The notes under the pieces are model-generated. The model saw nothing but the letters and a program-made list of their open reading frames with translations. It was not told where the DNA came from and did not search any database. Below, one piece after another: positions 53,160 to 62,200 of a stretch of 64,000 nt of DNA. Source of the DNA: DASZUK01 sp963844575 (GTDB taxonomy: Bacteria > Actinomycetota > Acidimicrobiia > Acidimicrobiales > RAAP-2); NCBI GenBank assembly GCA_963844575.1, contig CAWJOU010000005.1, positions 3,162,001 through 3,226,000 on the forward strand, read 5' to 3'. Both the position numbers and the translations under genes were made by a program. Each line of letters starts with the position of its first letter. Position 1 is the stretch's first letter.

Positions 53160-53797
53160 CCCTCCTCACCGAGGACGCGGCGGACGCGGGCCAGCCCGAG
53201 CCGGACCCGGCTCTTGGCCGTCCCGAGGGCGATCTCCTCGGCCGCGGCGATCTCGGACGCGCTCTGCCCGTAGAACGTGGCCCGGACGACGGCCCGTCGC
53301 TGCTCGACCGGCAGTCGGCCCAGCGCCGACCGCACCCGGTCGACCGCGTCGACGTGGACCGCCTGGGCCTCGGGGGCCACGACGTCGTTGTCGAGATCGA
53401 GCCAGACCGCGTCGTCCGGACCGGCCGGCACGGACCGCCGGAGCCGGAGGGCGTCGATGGCCAGGTTCCGGGCGATCGTCGACAGCCACGTCGTCGCCGA
53501 CGCCCGCCGCGGGTCGAAGACCGCGGCGTGGCGCCACGCCCGGAGCAGGGCCTCCTGGGCGACGTCCTCGGCGGTGGACCGGTCTATCGTGATGGCCAGG
53601 GCAATGCCGAAGACCCGACGCTCGTGGCGCCGCACGAACGCTGCACCGGCCCGCTCGTCGCCCGCGGCCATCCCGGCCACCAGTGCCTCGTCGGACAGAC
53701 CGGCCGGGTCGGCCGGTCGGAGCCAGCCTCTCCGACCCCCTCGCGAAACCGCGTCCACGTCGATAGAGCTTGCCGCGATCCGGCCGGCCGCGCTCAT
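53156..53797 (-). CDS. ECF-family sigma factor (SigK-like)
   Basis: Alternative sigma factor of 213 residues. Region 2 is DEALVAGMAAGDERAGAAF, then STAEDVAQEALLRAWRHAA and SATTWLSTIARNLAIDALR; region 4 is LPVEQRRAVVRATFYG, then SASEIAAAEEIALGTAKSRV. It is released when the membrane anti-sigma is inactivated. ATG 53797 overlaps the doxX stop, so it is co-translated within the operon, which makes autocontrol likely. Confidence 0.9.
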   Translation of the reverse strand: MSAAGRIAASSIDVDAVSRGGRRGWLRPADPAGLSDEALVAGMAAGDERAGAAFVRRHERRVFGIALAITIDRSTAEDVAQEALLRAWRHAAVFDPRRASATTWLSTIARNLAIDALRLRRSVPAGPDDAVWLDLDNDVVAPEAQAVHVDAVDRVRSALGRLPVEQRRAVVRATFYGQSASEIAAAEEIALGTAKSRVRLGLARVRRVLGEEG

Positions 53798-54301
53798 GGC
53801 GCGTGGCGCCGGCGCCGGTAGAGGGACCCGAGGAGGACGTCGAGCGAGAACCGGCCGGTCCCGAGGGCCGCGACGACCAGGGCGAGCGCGGCCAGGGCGA
53901 CGTTGATCTCGTAGCCGGACCCAGCGGCGTTCGAGACGATGCCGTTGCCGAACGTCACGGTGGCCATGGCGATGACCATGTCGCCGAACAGACCGAGGGC
54001 GGCGATCCGGCCGAAGATCCCGAGACCGACGGCCAGACCGCCGAAGAACTCGATGATCCCGCCGAGCACCGCGAAGAACATGGCCGGCTGCAGGTGGGCG
54101 ACGGTCGAGAAGAACACGCGCCTGCTGGTGGATGCCGCCGCCGCCGAACGCCCCGAAGAGGGTGGCCGCGCCGTGGTAGACGAAGATCCAGGCCAAGCCG
54201 ATCCGCGCCGCCAGCAGACCCAGGTCCCGGGCCAGCCGCGTGTCCCGGGTGGCCCGGACCCGGTCGTTGGCCCCGACCAGTCGAGTGGTGAGCTCGCTCA
54301 C
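53794..54301 (-). CDS. DoxX-family membrane protein, frame broken by one extra base
   Basis: Four-helix membrane protein of about 168 residues in the DoxX family. The N-terminal part is LGLLAARIGLAWIFVYHGAA and the C-terminal part FFAVLGGIIEFFGGLAVGLG onward. The two parts lie in different frames, joined by one surplus base near 54130. GTG 54301 overlaps the stop of the hydroxylase gene. DoxX proteins often accompany sigma or stress systems; the function here is unknown. Confidence 0.82.
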
Positions 54302-55332
54302 GACGGACCGCCGGTCGCCGCCCGGAGCCGGAACGGCTGCGCCAGTTGGGCCACGACGACCCGGACGACCCGGCGTGGCGCGGCCTGCTCGACCGGCACC
54401 GGCCGGCCGGCGATCCCGGTGGCGATGGCTACCCCCCGCTTCGGGTACGCCGCCCGCCGGGCCAACTGGTCCCAGCCGACGAGCACGAAGCCGAGGTTGA
54501 CCGCCCCGCGGGCGTCGGTCAGCTCGCGGGCGTGGTGCAGACGGTGATAGGCCGGGCTCACGACGACCTTGCCGAGCGGGCCGAACGACCAGCGCAGGTT
54601 GGCGTGGGGCAGCGTGACGAGGCAGCCGTACGTGATGAGCGCGGCGACCGGGACGTTGCCGCTCGCCCCGAGGACGAGCGCCGGCACCATCGCCGGCAGG
54701 TAGGACGCGTGCACGAGCGGGTGCGTCCGGAACGTCGTGAAGACGCTCATGTCCTCCTGGGAGTGGTGGAGGGCGTGCAGTCGCCACAGCGAGGTCGACC
54801 GGTGGTTGGCCAGGTGCGCCAGCCAGTTCATCCCGTCCATCCCGACGAGGACGACTGCGACGACGGCCACCTGTGGCACCAACGGCAGCCGCCCGAGCCG
54901 CAGGAACGGTGCGTACCGCTGCACCTCCACCGCGAAGCCGGTCTGGACGAGCGTCAGCAACGGCAGGACGGCCACCGCGAAGAGCGCGAGGTAGCCGGCG
55001 TCGACCAGATGGGCTCGGGACAGCGCCGGCCGCTCGACCGCCGGCCAGCGGCGCTCGGCCACGAAGAGGACGAGCACCGTCGCCAGCAGCGCCGGCCCGA
55101 CGGTCTCACCCCGGGCCGCGGCGAGCGCGCCCGCGAGGTTGCCGGCCCCGAGCAGCACCCGAAGCCCGACGACACCCAGCCACGCCACGACCGCGGCCAC
55201 CGTGAGCACCCCAGCCCACGACGTGACCAGCGCCCCCACGACCGCGGTGCCCCCTCCTGACGCCGCCCCGGCCATGGCCGGGGACGGCGCCTGGAACGCG
55301 GTCGTCGGGGCGGTCGAACGAACGATGGTCAC
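54298..55332 (-). CDS. Sterol desaturase / fatty acid hydroxylase family membrane enzyme
   Basis: Integral membrane diiron enzyme of 344 residues with the three histidine clusters of the family: HLANH, HALHH and HRLHH. Five or more membrane helices surround them. Such enzymes hydroxylate or desaturate sterols, fatty acids or carotenoids; the substrate here is unknown. It is in an operon: 4 bp after the exported protein and overlapping doxX by GTGA. Confidence 0.87.
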   Translation of the reverse strand: MTIVRSTAPTTAFQAPSPAMAGAASGGGTAVVGALVTSWAGVLTVAAVVAWLGVVGLRVLLGAGNLAGALAAARGETVGPALLATVLVLFVAERRWPAVERPALSRAHLVDAGYLALFAVAVLPLLTLVQTGFAVEVQRYAPFLRLGRLPLVPQVAVVAVVLVGMDGMNWLAHLANHRSTSLWRLHALHHSQEDMSVFTTFRTHPLVHASYLPAMVPALVLGASGNVPVAALITYGCLVTLPHANLRWSFGPLGKVVVSPAYHRLHHARELTDARGAVNLGFVLVGWDQLARRAAYPKRGVAIATGIAGRPVPVEQAAPRRVVRVVVAQLAQPFRLRAATGGPS

Positions 55333-55336
55333 TGGA

Positions 55337-55897
55337 TCAGTACGCCACGCCCGACCCGACCGTCGTCGTCGTCGATCCCCCGCCCGAGGACGACTTCGCG
55401 GCCGTCGGCGTCGCGTGCGGGTGGGCCGGGTTGACCACCCACCACTGGCCCCAGGCGTCCTTGATGTTGCCGTTGACCTGTCCGGCCGAGTGGTCGCCGA
55501 TGTACAGGTAGAGCGGGATGCCCTGGTACGTCACCTGCTTCTGACCGTTGCTCCGGGTGATCGTGCCGAGATCGCTCACCCCCTGGCCCTTCGGGCTCGC
55601 CTGGCCGGGCGCCAGCACGACCGGCGGCCATGCCGACGCGCACGTCCCCGAGCAGACGCTCTTGTTGGCCGGGTCGGTCGTCAGGCGGTAGATCGCGTCG
55701 CCGTTGCTCATCGCCAGCATCGAGCCCCACGTCTTGTTGTGCGTGACGACGATCACCGTCGATGACGACGCGCCGGCGACGACCGGCGCGACGATCGTGC
55801 CCGCCAGCCCGGCCGCGGTGCCGAGGGCCAGTCCGGTGGCCGACCACCGGAGCACCCGGCCCAACCGTTGCCGTCGACCGCTTGCTCGCTGTGCCAT
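55337..55897 (-). CDS. Exported protein with COG4315-type repeats
   Basis: Secreted protein of 186 residues with a signal segment (SATGLALGTAAGLAGTIVAPVVAGA). It has the repeat signature of the Lipoprotein_15/COG4315 family: DAIYRLTTDPANKSVCSGTCASAWPP, then VTYQGIPLYLYIGDHSAGQVNG. Many homologues accompany ECF sigma factors, as here. GAGGAGCG precedes ATG 55897. It ends in a Ser/Gly/Thr-rich tail and is the first gene of the operon. Confidence 0.86.
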   Translation of the reverse strand: MAQRASGRRQRLGRVLRWSATGLALGTAAGLAGTIVAPVVAGASSSTVIVVTHNKTWGSMLAMSNGDAIYRLTTDPANKSVCSGTCASAWPPVVLAPGQASPKGQGVSDLGTITRSNGQKQVTYQGIPLYLYIGDHSAGQVNGNIKDAWGQWWVVNPAHPHATPTAAKSSSGGGSTTTTVGSGVAY

Positions 55898-56192
55898 CTC
55901 GCTCCTCGGTTCCGTCGTTGTTCGTCGGTTCTGCCCGGTCGGCGCCGGGCCGTCACCCAGCACTACGGCCAACCGGCTCGATCGGATCAATCCCCCGACC
56001 GCGACGCCGCCGACCATGACCCGGTCCGGTCCGGTCCGGTTATTACGCTACGGCGCCTTGGGGGCCGACGGTCCTCGCCACGCCCTTCGGCAGGAGGAAG
56101 GACCGGTATGCACTGCGGTCATCGGTCGTCGCCATGGCGCGCCCCGCCCTCGATCAGTCGATCGACGGACCGGATGGCTCGTCGCGGGGTGC

Positions 56193-57023
56193 TCAGGCGA
56201 GCGGGAGGACGAACCGCTCGACGGCGTTGGCGAACCCCTCGTCGTCGTTGGCGGTCGTCACCCGCCGGGCGGCCCGCTGGACCTCGGCGGACGCGTTGCC
56301 CATGGCGATGCTGAGGCCGGAGTGAGCGAACATGAGCACGTCGTTCGGCATGTCGCCGATGGTGGCGATCGCCGCCGGCGCGATGTCGTACCGGCTGGAC
56401 AGGTAGCGGACGACGCTCCCCTTGTTGGCATCCGGATGGGTCACGTCGAGGTAGTACGGCTGTGACTGGGCGGCCGAGGCGCGGTCGCCGAACCGCCCGC
56501 GGACTGCCGCCGTGGCCTCGTCCATGGCCGCCCGGTCGTCGCTGACGCCGACCACCTTGACCACCCCGTTGGCGTAAGGGCCGAGGTCGTCGACGACCGT
56601 CGGGTCGAACTTGACCGTCCACGCCTCCCGAGCGACGTGCGGCCCGTCGGGATCGGTGACGTACCACTCGGCGCCTCGGTAGAGCCAGGTCCCGAGCCCG
56701 GAGGCCGCCATCACGTCGAGCACCTCGGGGACGAGCCCGTCCGGGACGGTCCGCTGCTCGACGACGGTGAGGTCCGGGTCGACGACGAGGCCGCCGTTGA
56801 AGGCGGCGATCGGCGTCGTCAGGTGGAGCGGTTCGACCAGCATGGCCATCCCGCGAGGTGGTCGCCCGCTGGTGACGGCGAAGAGGACGCCGGCGTCGTG
56901 CAACGCGCCGACGGCGGCGACCGCCCGATCGGTGAGCACCTTCTCCTGCGTCACCAGCGTCCCGTCGACGTCGGCCAGCAGCAGCTTGATCGCGGTCCGG
57001 TCGCCGTCGTCGTCCGTGGTCAT
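56193..57023 (-). CDS. Cof-type HAD-superfamily phosphatase
   Basis: Haloacid-dehalogenase-fold phosphatase of 276 residues, subclass IIB. Motif I is LLADVDGTLVT, motif II TSGRPP, motif III includes PDANKGSVV and GDMPNDVLMF supplies motif IV. The substrate is probably a sugar phosphate or flavin phosphate. ATG 57023 is supported by a TACGGT -10 box six bases upstream. The 295-bp gap before the exported-protein gene holds only a short cggtc microsatellite. Confidence 0.9.
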   Translation of the reverse strand: MTTDDDGDRTAIKLLLADVDGTLVTQEKVLTDRAVAAVGALHDAGVLFAVTSGRPPRGMAMLVEPLHLTTPIAAFNGGLVVDPDLTVVEQRTVPDGLVPEVLDVMAASGLGTWLYRGAEWYVTDPDGPHVAREAWTVKFDPTVVDDLGPYANGVVKVVGVSDDRAAMDEATAAVRGRFGDRASAAQSQPYYLDVTHPDANKGSVVRYLSSRYDIAPAAIATIGDMPNDVLMFAHSGLSIAMGNASAEVQRAARRVTTANDDEGFANAVERFVLPLA

Positions 57024-57029
57024 CGCGTC

Positions 57030-57035
57030 ACCGTA
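57030..57035 (-). promoter_or_regulatory. Predicted leaderless -10 element of the HAD gene
   Basis: TACGGT on the minus strand, six bases before the ATG at 57023. This fits a leaderless transcript. Confidence 0.45.
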
Positions 57036-57117
57036 CGGGCTCAGCGGGCCGGCCGTCGACGGCTACCATCCCCGCACGCGGCCACCGGGCCGGCCAGGGG
57101 GAAGGAACGACGTCACG

Positions 57118-58587
57118 ATGCCGGCAGCCACCGTCGACCCACGGACCCCGGTGCTCGTCGGCGTCGGCACGGCCGCCGACCCGTGCGAACCGGCCGAGCT
57201 GATGGCCCGGGCGGTCGAGGCCGCTGCCCACGACGCCGGGTCGACGACGCTCCTGGCCGCGGCCGACCGGATCGCCGTCCCGCAGGGCACGTGGTCGTAC
57301 GCGGACCCGGCCCGGCTGGTCGCCGCCCGGGTCGGCGCGACCGGGGCCCGGACCCATCTGGCCCAGATCGGCGTCTCCCAGCAGACGGTCGTCAGCCAGG
57401 TGCTCCGGGCGATCGCCGACGGCCGGTCCGATGTGGCGGTCGTCGTCGGCGGCGAGGCCCGGGCTTGGGCCCGGACCGACGGCGCCGCCGAGACCGCCCA
57501 GCCGGGCGCGGTGCCCGACGAGGTCGAGACGCGCGAGCCGGAGTTCTTCGCCGCCCCCGAGCTGGCCGCCGGCATGGTCGTCCCACCGGTCCAGCAGTAC
57601 GCACTGATCGAGAACGCCCTCGCCCACGACGAGCAGCAGACGCCGACCGCCCACCGGCAGGCGATCGCCGACCTCTGGGCCCGGTGCAACGAGGTCGCCG
57701 CCCGCAATCCAGCGGCAGCGTTCCCCGAACCCCGGACGGCCGACGACCTGCTGACCCCGTCGCCCGGCAACCGACCGCTCGCGTTCCCGTACAACAAGTG
57801 GCACGCCAGCCAGTGGACGGTCGACCAGGCCGCGGCGCTCGTCGTGTGCTCCGCCGAGGCGGCCCGCCGGCACGGCGTTCCGGCGGACCGATGGATCTTC
57901 CCGCTCGTCGGCGTCGACGCGAACCACTCGGTCTCGCTCAGTCGCCGGCGCTTCCTCCACCGGTGGCCGGCGATGCGGGTCCTCGGGCAGGCGGCGGCCG
58001 CCCGCCTCGGCCGCCCGCTGGCCGACGCCGACGTCGTCGAGGTCTACTCGTGCTTCCCGGCCGCGGTCCGCGTCCAGCAGCGCGAGCTCGACCTGCCGAT
58101 CGACGGGACGCCGACGGTCACCGGCGGTATGGCGTTCGCCGGCGGGCCGTTCAACAACTTCGTCTACCAGGCGACCGCGGCCGTCGTCCCCCGCCTGCGG
58201 GAACGGCCCGGCGCGGTCGGCGTCGTCACGACGGTCTGCGGCATGCTGACGAAGCCGGGCCTCGCCGTCTGGTCCGCCGAGCCCGACGGGCGGCCGCCGC
58301 TCCTCGACGACCTGGCCGGCCCGGCGGCCGACGCCACGCCGACGCTCGACGTCCTCGACGAGCACCACGGCCCGGCGACGGTCGCGTCGTTCACGGTGAC
58401 CTACGACGGCCTCGACCCGGTCCGGGTGGCCGTCGTCGCCGACGTCGACCGTGTCGCCGGTGCGGCCGGCGACGACCCGGTCCGCTGCGTCGCCACCGCC
58501 GACGACCCTGCGCTGGCCGCCCACGCGGTCGACGCCGGGCTGATCGGCACCCGGGTCGACGTCGACGGGCTCGTCTTCCGGCTCTGA
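57118..58587 (+). CDS. Thiolase-like acyltransferase lacking the usual nucleophile
   Basis: A 489-residue protein of the thiolase/SCP-x-like group. The C-terminal half has EVYSCFPAAV, GGMAFAGGPFNNFVYQ and TTVCGMLTKPGLAVWS. In the N-terminal half the position of the acylated cysteine (normally CaSG) reads GVSQQTVVSQ, so that Cys is absent. Activity as a thiolase is therefore doubtful. ATG 57118 has GGGGGAAGGA upstream. Confidence 0.8.
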   Translation: MPAATVDPRTPVLVGVGTAADPCEPAELMARAVEAAAHDAGSTTLLAAADRIAVPQGTWSYADPARLVAARVGATGARTHLAQIGVSQQTVVSQVLRAIADGRSDVAVVVGGEARAWARTDGAAETAQPGAVPDEVETREPEFFAAPELAAGMVVPPVQQYALIENALAHDEQQTPTAHRQAIADLWARCNEVAARNPAAAFPEPRTADDLLTPSPGNRPLAFPYNKWHASQWTVDQAAALVVCSAEAARRHGVPADRWIFPLVGVDANHSVSLSRRRFLHRWPAMRVLGQAAAARLGRPLADADVVEVYSCFPAAVRVQQRELDLPIDGTPTVTGGMAFAGGPFNNFVYQATAAVVPRLRERPGAVGVVTTVCGMLTKPGLAVWSAEPDGRPPLLDDLAGPAADATPTLDVLDEHHGPATVASFTVTYDGLDPVRVAVVADVDRVAGAAGDDPVRCVATADDPALAAHAVDAGLIGTRVDVDGLVFRL

Positions 58588-58677
58588 CCCCGACCGCCGG
58601 CGGTGCTGCCTGACCGGCCCCGCCTGATCGGGCGCCCGACTCGTAGGGTGACAGTGCCGGTGGGTAGCGTGGCTTCG

Positions 58678-60465
58678 ATGCCCACTCCGGCCGCCGATCG
58701 GCAATTCGGTGGCCTCGTCGACCGGCGGCTGGCCGCCCGGGTGACGGTCACCCGCCGCTACCTCGTCACCGCGGTCGCGGTCGGTCTCGTCGGCACGGCG
58801 TGCGTCGTCGCCCAGGCGGTGCTCCTGGCGACGATCATCGAGCGGTCGGTGCTCCACGGCGTATCGCTCGGGTCGGTGACGCCGCTGCTCGTCGGGCTCG
58901 TCGTCGCGTTCGTCGTCCGAGCCGGAGCCATCTGGGCCGGTGAGGCGGCCGCCCAGCGCTGCGGCGCGACCGTCACGTCCGTCCTCCGGGGCCAGCTCCT
59001 CCGCCACGCGCTCGACCTCGGACCGGTGTGGCTGGCCGGCGAGCGGGCCGGCGAGCTGTCGCTGGCCGCGACGCGGGGCACCACCGCGCTCGACGTCTAC
59101 TTCGGCCGGTACCTGCCGCAGGCGATCCTGGCCGGCCTGGCCCCCATCGGCATCCTCGCCTGGGTGGCCTGGACGGACTGGGTCTCGCTGCTCGTCCTGC
59201 TCGGCGTCGTCGCGCTCGTCCCGGTGACGATGATCCTCTTCGGCCGGCGGGCCGCGGCGGAGACGCGGCGGCAGTGGCGGCGCCTCTCGTCGCTGTCCGC
59301 CCGCTTCCTCGAGCTCATCCGTGGCCTGCCGACCCTCCGGGCGTTCGGCCGCGCCGCCCAGGGCCGCCGCGAGGTGGCCGCGGCGACGGAGGGCCTCCGC
59401 CAGACGACGATGGCGACGCTACGCGTCGCGTTCCTCTCCGCCCTGGCGATGGAGTTCCTGGCCGGCATCGGCACCGGGCTCGTCGCCATGGTCCTCGGCC
59501 TCCGCCTGCTCGGCGGCACCGTCTCGCTCTACACCGCGCTCGCCGTCCTCCTCGTCTCCCCGGAGGTCTTCCTCCCGCTCCGACGAGCCGGCGCGGAGTT
59601 CCACGCCAGCGCCGAAGGCCGGGCCGCCGCCGAGCGCATCCTCGACCTCCTCGACCAGCCGGCCGGGTCAGTGGGAAGTGCGGAGGCGGCCGGTCCGGCT
59701 ACCGCCATCGGTACGACCCCGACGACGGCCACCGGCCCGCCCAGCCAACCGCGGCGGCGGACGCCCGTCCCCGGCCGACCGTTCCCGGTCCGCCTGGACG
59801 GCATCGGCGTCACGTTCTCGGGCCGGTCGCAACCGGCGCTCGACCGGTTCGAGCTGACGATCGACGAGGGCGAGCACGTCGCGCTCGTCGGGCCGTCCGG
59901 CGTCGGCAAGTCGACGGTCCTGGCGGTGCTCCTCGGCTTCGTCGCCCCCGAGGCCGGGACGGTGTCGATCGGCGGTGTCGACCTGGCCGACGTCGACCTG
60001 GCCGTGTGGCGACGTCGCATCGCCTGGGTGCCGCAACGGCCGCACCTGTTCGGCGGAACGCTCGCCGAGAACCTCCGGCTCGGCGACCCCGACGCGGCGC
60101 CGGAACGGCTCGACCGCGTGCTCGAGGCAACCGGCCTCGCCAGGCTCGTCGCCGCGCTCCCCGCCGGGCTGGCGACCCGGGTCGGTGAGGGAGGGATCAC
60201 GCTCAGTGCCGGCGAGCGACAGCGGGTGGCCGTCGCCCGGGCCGCCCTGCGTGACGCACCGCTCGTCCTGCTCGACGAGCCCGTCGCCCATCTCGATCTG
60301 ACCACCGAGGCGCTGCTCCGTGAGGCGCTCGACCCGTGGTTGGACGGGCGGACCGTCCTCGTCGCCGCCCACCGCCCCGAGCTCGTCGCCCGGATCGACC
60401 GCACCGCGGTGCTGGCCGGCGACGTTCCCGAGGCCGAGGGTCGCCCGGTCGGAGCCCAGGCATGA
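58678..60465 (+). CDS. cydD: Thiol reductant ABC exporter, CydD subunit
   Basis: ABC exporter half of CydDC, which moves cysteine and glutathione-type thiols to the periplasm and supports cytochrome bd assembly. In 595 residues: six membrane helices, then the ATPase with Walker A GPSGVGKSTVLAVL, signature LSAGERQRVAVARA and Walker B PLVLLDEPVAHLDLT. ATG 58678 has no strong ribosome-binding site. It overlaps cydC by ATGA. cydAB are not in the window. Confidence 0.92.
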   Translation: MPTPAADRQFGGLVDRRLAARVTVTRRYLVTAVAVGLVGTACVVAQAVLLATIIERSVLHGVSLGSVTPLLVGLVVAFVVRAGAIWAGEAAAQRCGATVTSVLRGQLLRHALDLGPVWLAGERAGELSLAATRGTTALDVYFGRYLPQAILAGLAPIGILAWVAWTDWVSLLVLLGVVALVPVTMILFGRRAAAETRRQWRRLSSLSARFLELIRGLPTLRAFGRAAQGRREVAAATEGLRQTTMATLRVAFLSALAMEFLAGIGTGLVAMVLGLRLLGGTVSLYTALAVLLVSPEVFLPLRRAGAEFHASAEGRAAAERILDLLDQPAGSVGSAEAAGPATAIGTTPTTATGPPSQPRRRTPVPGRPFPVRLDGIGVTFSGRSQPALDRFELTIDEGEHVALVGPSGVGKSTVLAVLLGFVAPEAGTVSIGGVDLADVDLAVWRRRIAWVPQRPHLFGGTLAENLRLGDPDAAPERLDRVLEATGLARLVAALPAGLATRVGEGGITLSAGERQRVAVARAALRDAPLVLLDEPVAHLDLTTEALLREALDPWLDGRTVLVAAHRPELVARIDRTAVLAGDVPEAEGRPVGAQA

Positions 60466-62195
60466 GCGCGGCCGCGCCGGAACAGCCGCTCCCGGCCGGG
60501 ACGGTCCTGCGCCAACTCGTCCACATCGGCGCCCCGCGGTGGGGCCGCCTCGCCCTGGCCGCGGCGCTCGGCGTCGCGGCCGCGCTGGCCACCGTCGGCC
60601 TGCTGGCCGGCTCCGGCTACGTCATCGACCGGGCCGCGTTCCGCCCGGGCCTCGGGGCCATCGCCGGACTGCTCGCGGCCGTCGAGGTGCTCGCGTTCGT
60701 CCGCGGTCCGCTGCGCTACGGCGAGCGGCTGGTCGCCCACGACGCGGCCTTCCGCTCGCTGTCGAAGTGGCGGGTCTGGCTCTACGACCGGCTCGAACCG
60801 CTGGCCCCGGCCGGGCTGGCCGCGTGGCGCACCGGCGACCTGCTCGTCCGGGCGACCGACGACGTCGACACGCTCCAGGATCTCTACCTGCGGGGGTTGC
60901 TGCCGGTCACCGTCACTGTCGCCGCGGCCAGCCTGGCCGTCGTCGTCATGGCCATCATCCTGCCGGTGGCCGGCCTCGTCCTCGGCCTCGTCCTGGTGGT
61001 GGCCGTCGTCGTCACGCCGGCCATCGCCGTCGCCACCCGACCGGGACGCGGACGGGAGGCGGCGCTCCGGGGCGAGCTGTCGGCCGAGGTCGTCGACCTG
61101 CTCGCCGGCGTGCCCGACCTGCTCGCCTTCGGCCAGGAGGACCGCCTGCTCGACCGGATCGACGCGGCCAACCGGGAGCTGGCCCGGACGACCCGGCGCC
61201 GCGCGCTGGTCGCCGGGGCGACCTCGGCCGTCGTCACCCTCTGCCTCGGCGCAGCCGTCATCGGCGTCCTCGCGGTCGGCGTCGCCGCGGTCCACGACCA
61301 CCACCTCTCGGCCGTCATGCTCGCCGTGCTGCCGCTCACGGCCGTCGGCGCCTTCGAGTCGGTCCCGGCCGTCGCCGCGGCCGCCCTCCGCACCGGCGAC
61401 GTCGTCGCGGCGGGGCGGCGGCTGCTGGCCCTCGACCGCGTGCCGGTCCCCGTCCGCGACCCGGACCGGCCGGAGGCCCTGCCCCCAGGCTGCCCGGACG
61501 TGACCGTCGCCGGCGCCCGGCTCCGCTACGGGCCCGAGCTGCCCTGGGCGCTCGACGGCGTCGACCTCCGCGTCGCCGCCGGCGAACGTGTGGGTATCGT
61601 CGGCTCGAGCGGCGCCGGGAAGAGCAGCCTGGTCAACGCCCTGCTCCGGTTCTGGCCCCTCCAGGACGGGTCCGCCACCCTCGGGACCGTGCCGATCGAC
61701 CGGCTGACCCAGGCCGACGTGCGCCGGACCATCTCGCTCGTCGGCCAGGACGCCAGCCTCTTCGCCGGGTCGATCCGCGAGAACGTGGCCCTGGCCCGGC
61801 CGGACGCCGACGAGCGCGAGGTCGCCGAGGCCGTCCGGCTGGCGCAGCTCGGTCCTTGGGTCCGCACCCTCCCGGACGGCCTCGACACGCCGATCGGCGA
61901 GGATGGCGCCCAGCTCTCCGGCGGCCAACGGCAGCGGATCGCCCTCGCTCGGGCCCTGCTGGCCGGCGGCCCGGTCCTCGTCCTCGACGAGCCGACCGCC
62001 GGGCTCGACGAGCCGACCGCCGTCCGCCTCGTCGCCGACGTCCTGGCCGCGTCAGCCGACCGCAGCGTCCTCCTCGTCACCCACCGAGAGCGAGACCTCG
62101 CCGGCTTCGACCGGACGGTCGTCGTCGAGCAGGGCCGGGTCGTCGAGCCAGGGGTCGTCGAGCCAGATCGGGTCGTCGAGCCGGGCCCGGCCTGA
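60462..62195 (+). CDS. cydC: Thiol reductant ABC exporter, CydC subunit
   Basis: Partner half-transporter of CydD. The 577-residue protein has six helices and an ATPase with VGIVGSSGAGKSSLVN, signature QLSGGQRQRIALARALL and VLVLDEPTAGLDEPT. The C-terminal tail is a short repeat (RVVEPGVVEPDRVVEPG). It starts at ATG 60462 inside the cydD stop, so the two are made together. Confidence 0.92.
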   Translation: MSAAAPEQPLPAGTVLRQLVHIGAPRWGRLALAAALGVAAALATVGLLAGSGYVIDRAAFRPGLGAIAGLLAAVEVLAFVRGPLRYGERLVAHDAAFRSLSKWRVWLYDRLEPLAPAGLAAWRTGDLLVRATDDVDTLQDLYLRGLLPVTVTVAAASLAVVVMAIILPVAGLVLGLVLVVAVVVTPAIAVATRPGRGREAALRGELSAEVVDLLAGVPDLLAFGQEDRLLDRIDAANRELARTTRRRALVAGATSAVVTLCLGAAVIGVLAVGVAAVHDHHLSAVMLAVLPLTAVGAFESVPAVAAAALRTGDVVAAGRRLLALDRVPVPVRDPDRPEALPPGCPDVTVAGARLRYGPELPWALDGVDLRVAAGERVGIVGSSGAGKSSLVNALLRFWPLQDGSATLGTVPIDRLTQADVRRTISLVGQDASLFAGSIRENVALARPDADEREVAEAVRLAQLGPWVRTLPDGLDTPIGEDGAQLSGGQRQRIALARALLAGGPVLVLDEPTAGLDEPTAVRLVADVLAASADRSVLLVTHRERDLAGFDRTVVVEQGRVVEPGVVEPDRVVEPGPA

Positions 62196-62200
62196 CCGGC

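Noticed and set aside
56018..56045. Microsatellite of cggtc units as an operator
   Set aside because: Three to four units of a GC-rich 5-mer in intergenic sequence; no symmetry and no gene close enough.
58678..62195. Generic lipid exporter pair
   Set aside because: Order, size, and coupled pair of half-transporters fit CydDC better, though substrate cannot be read from sequence.
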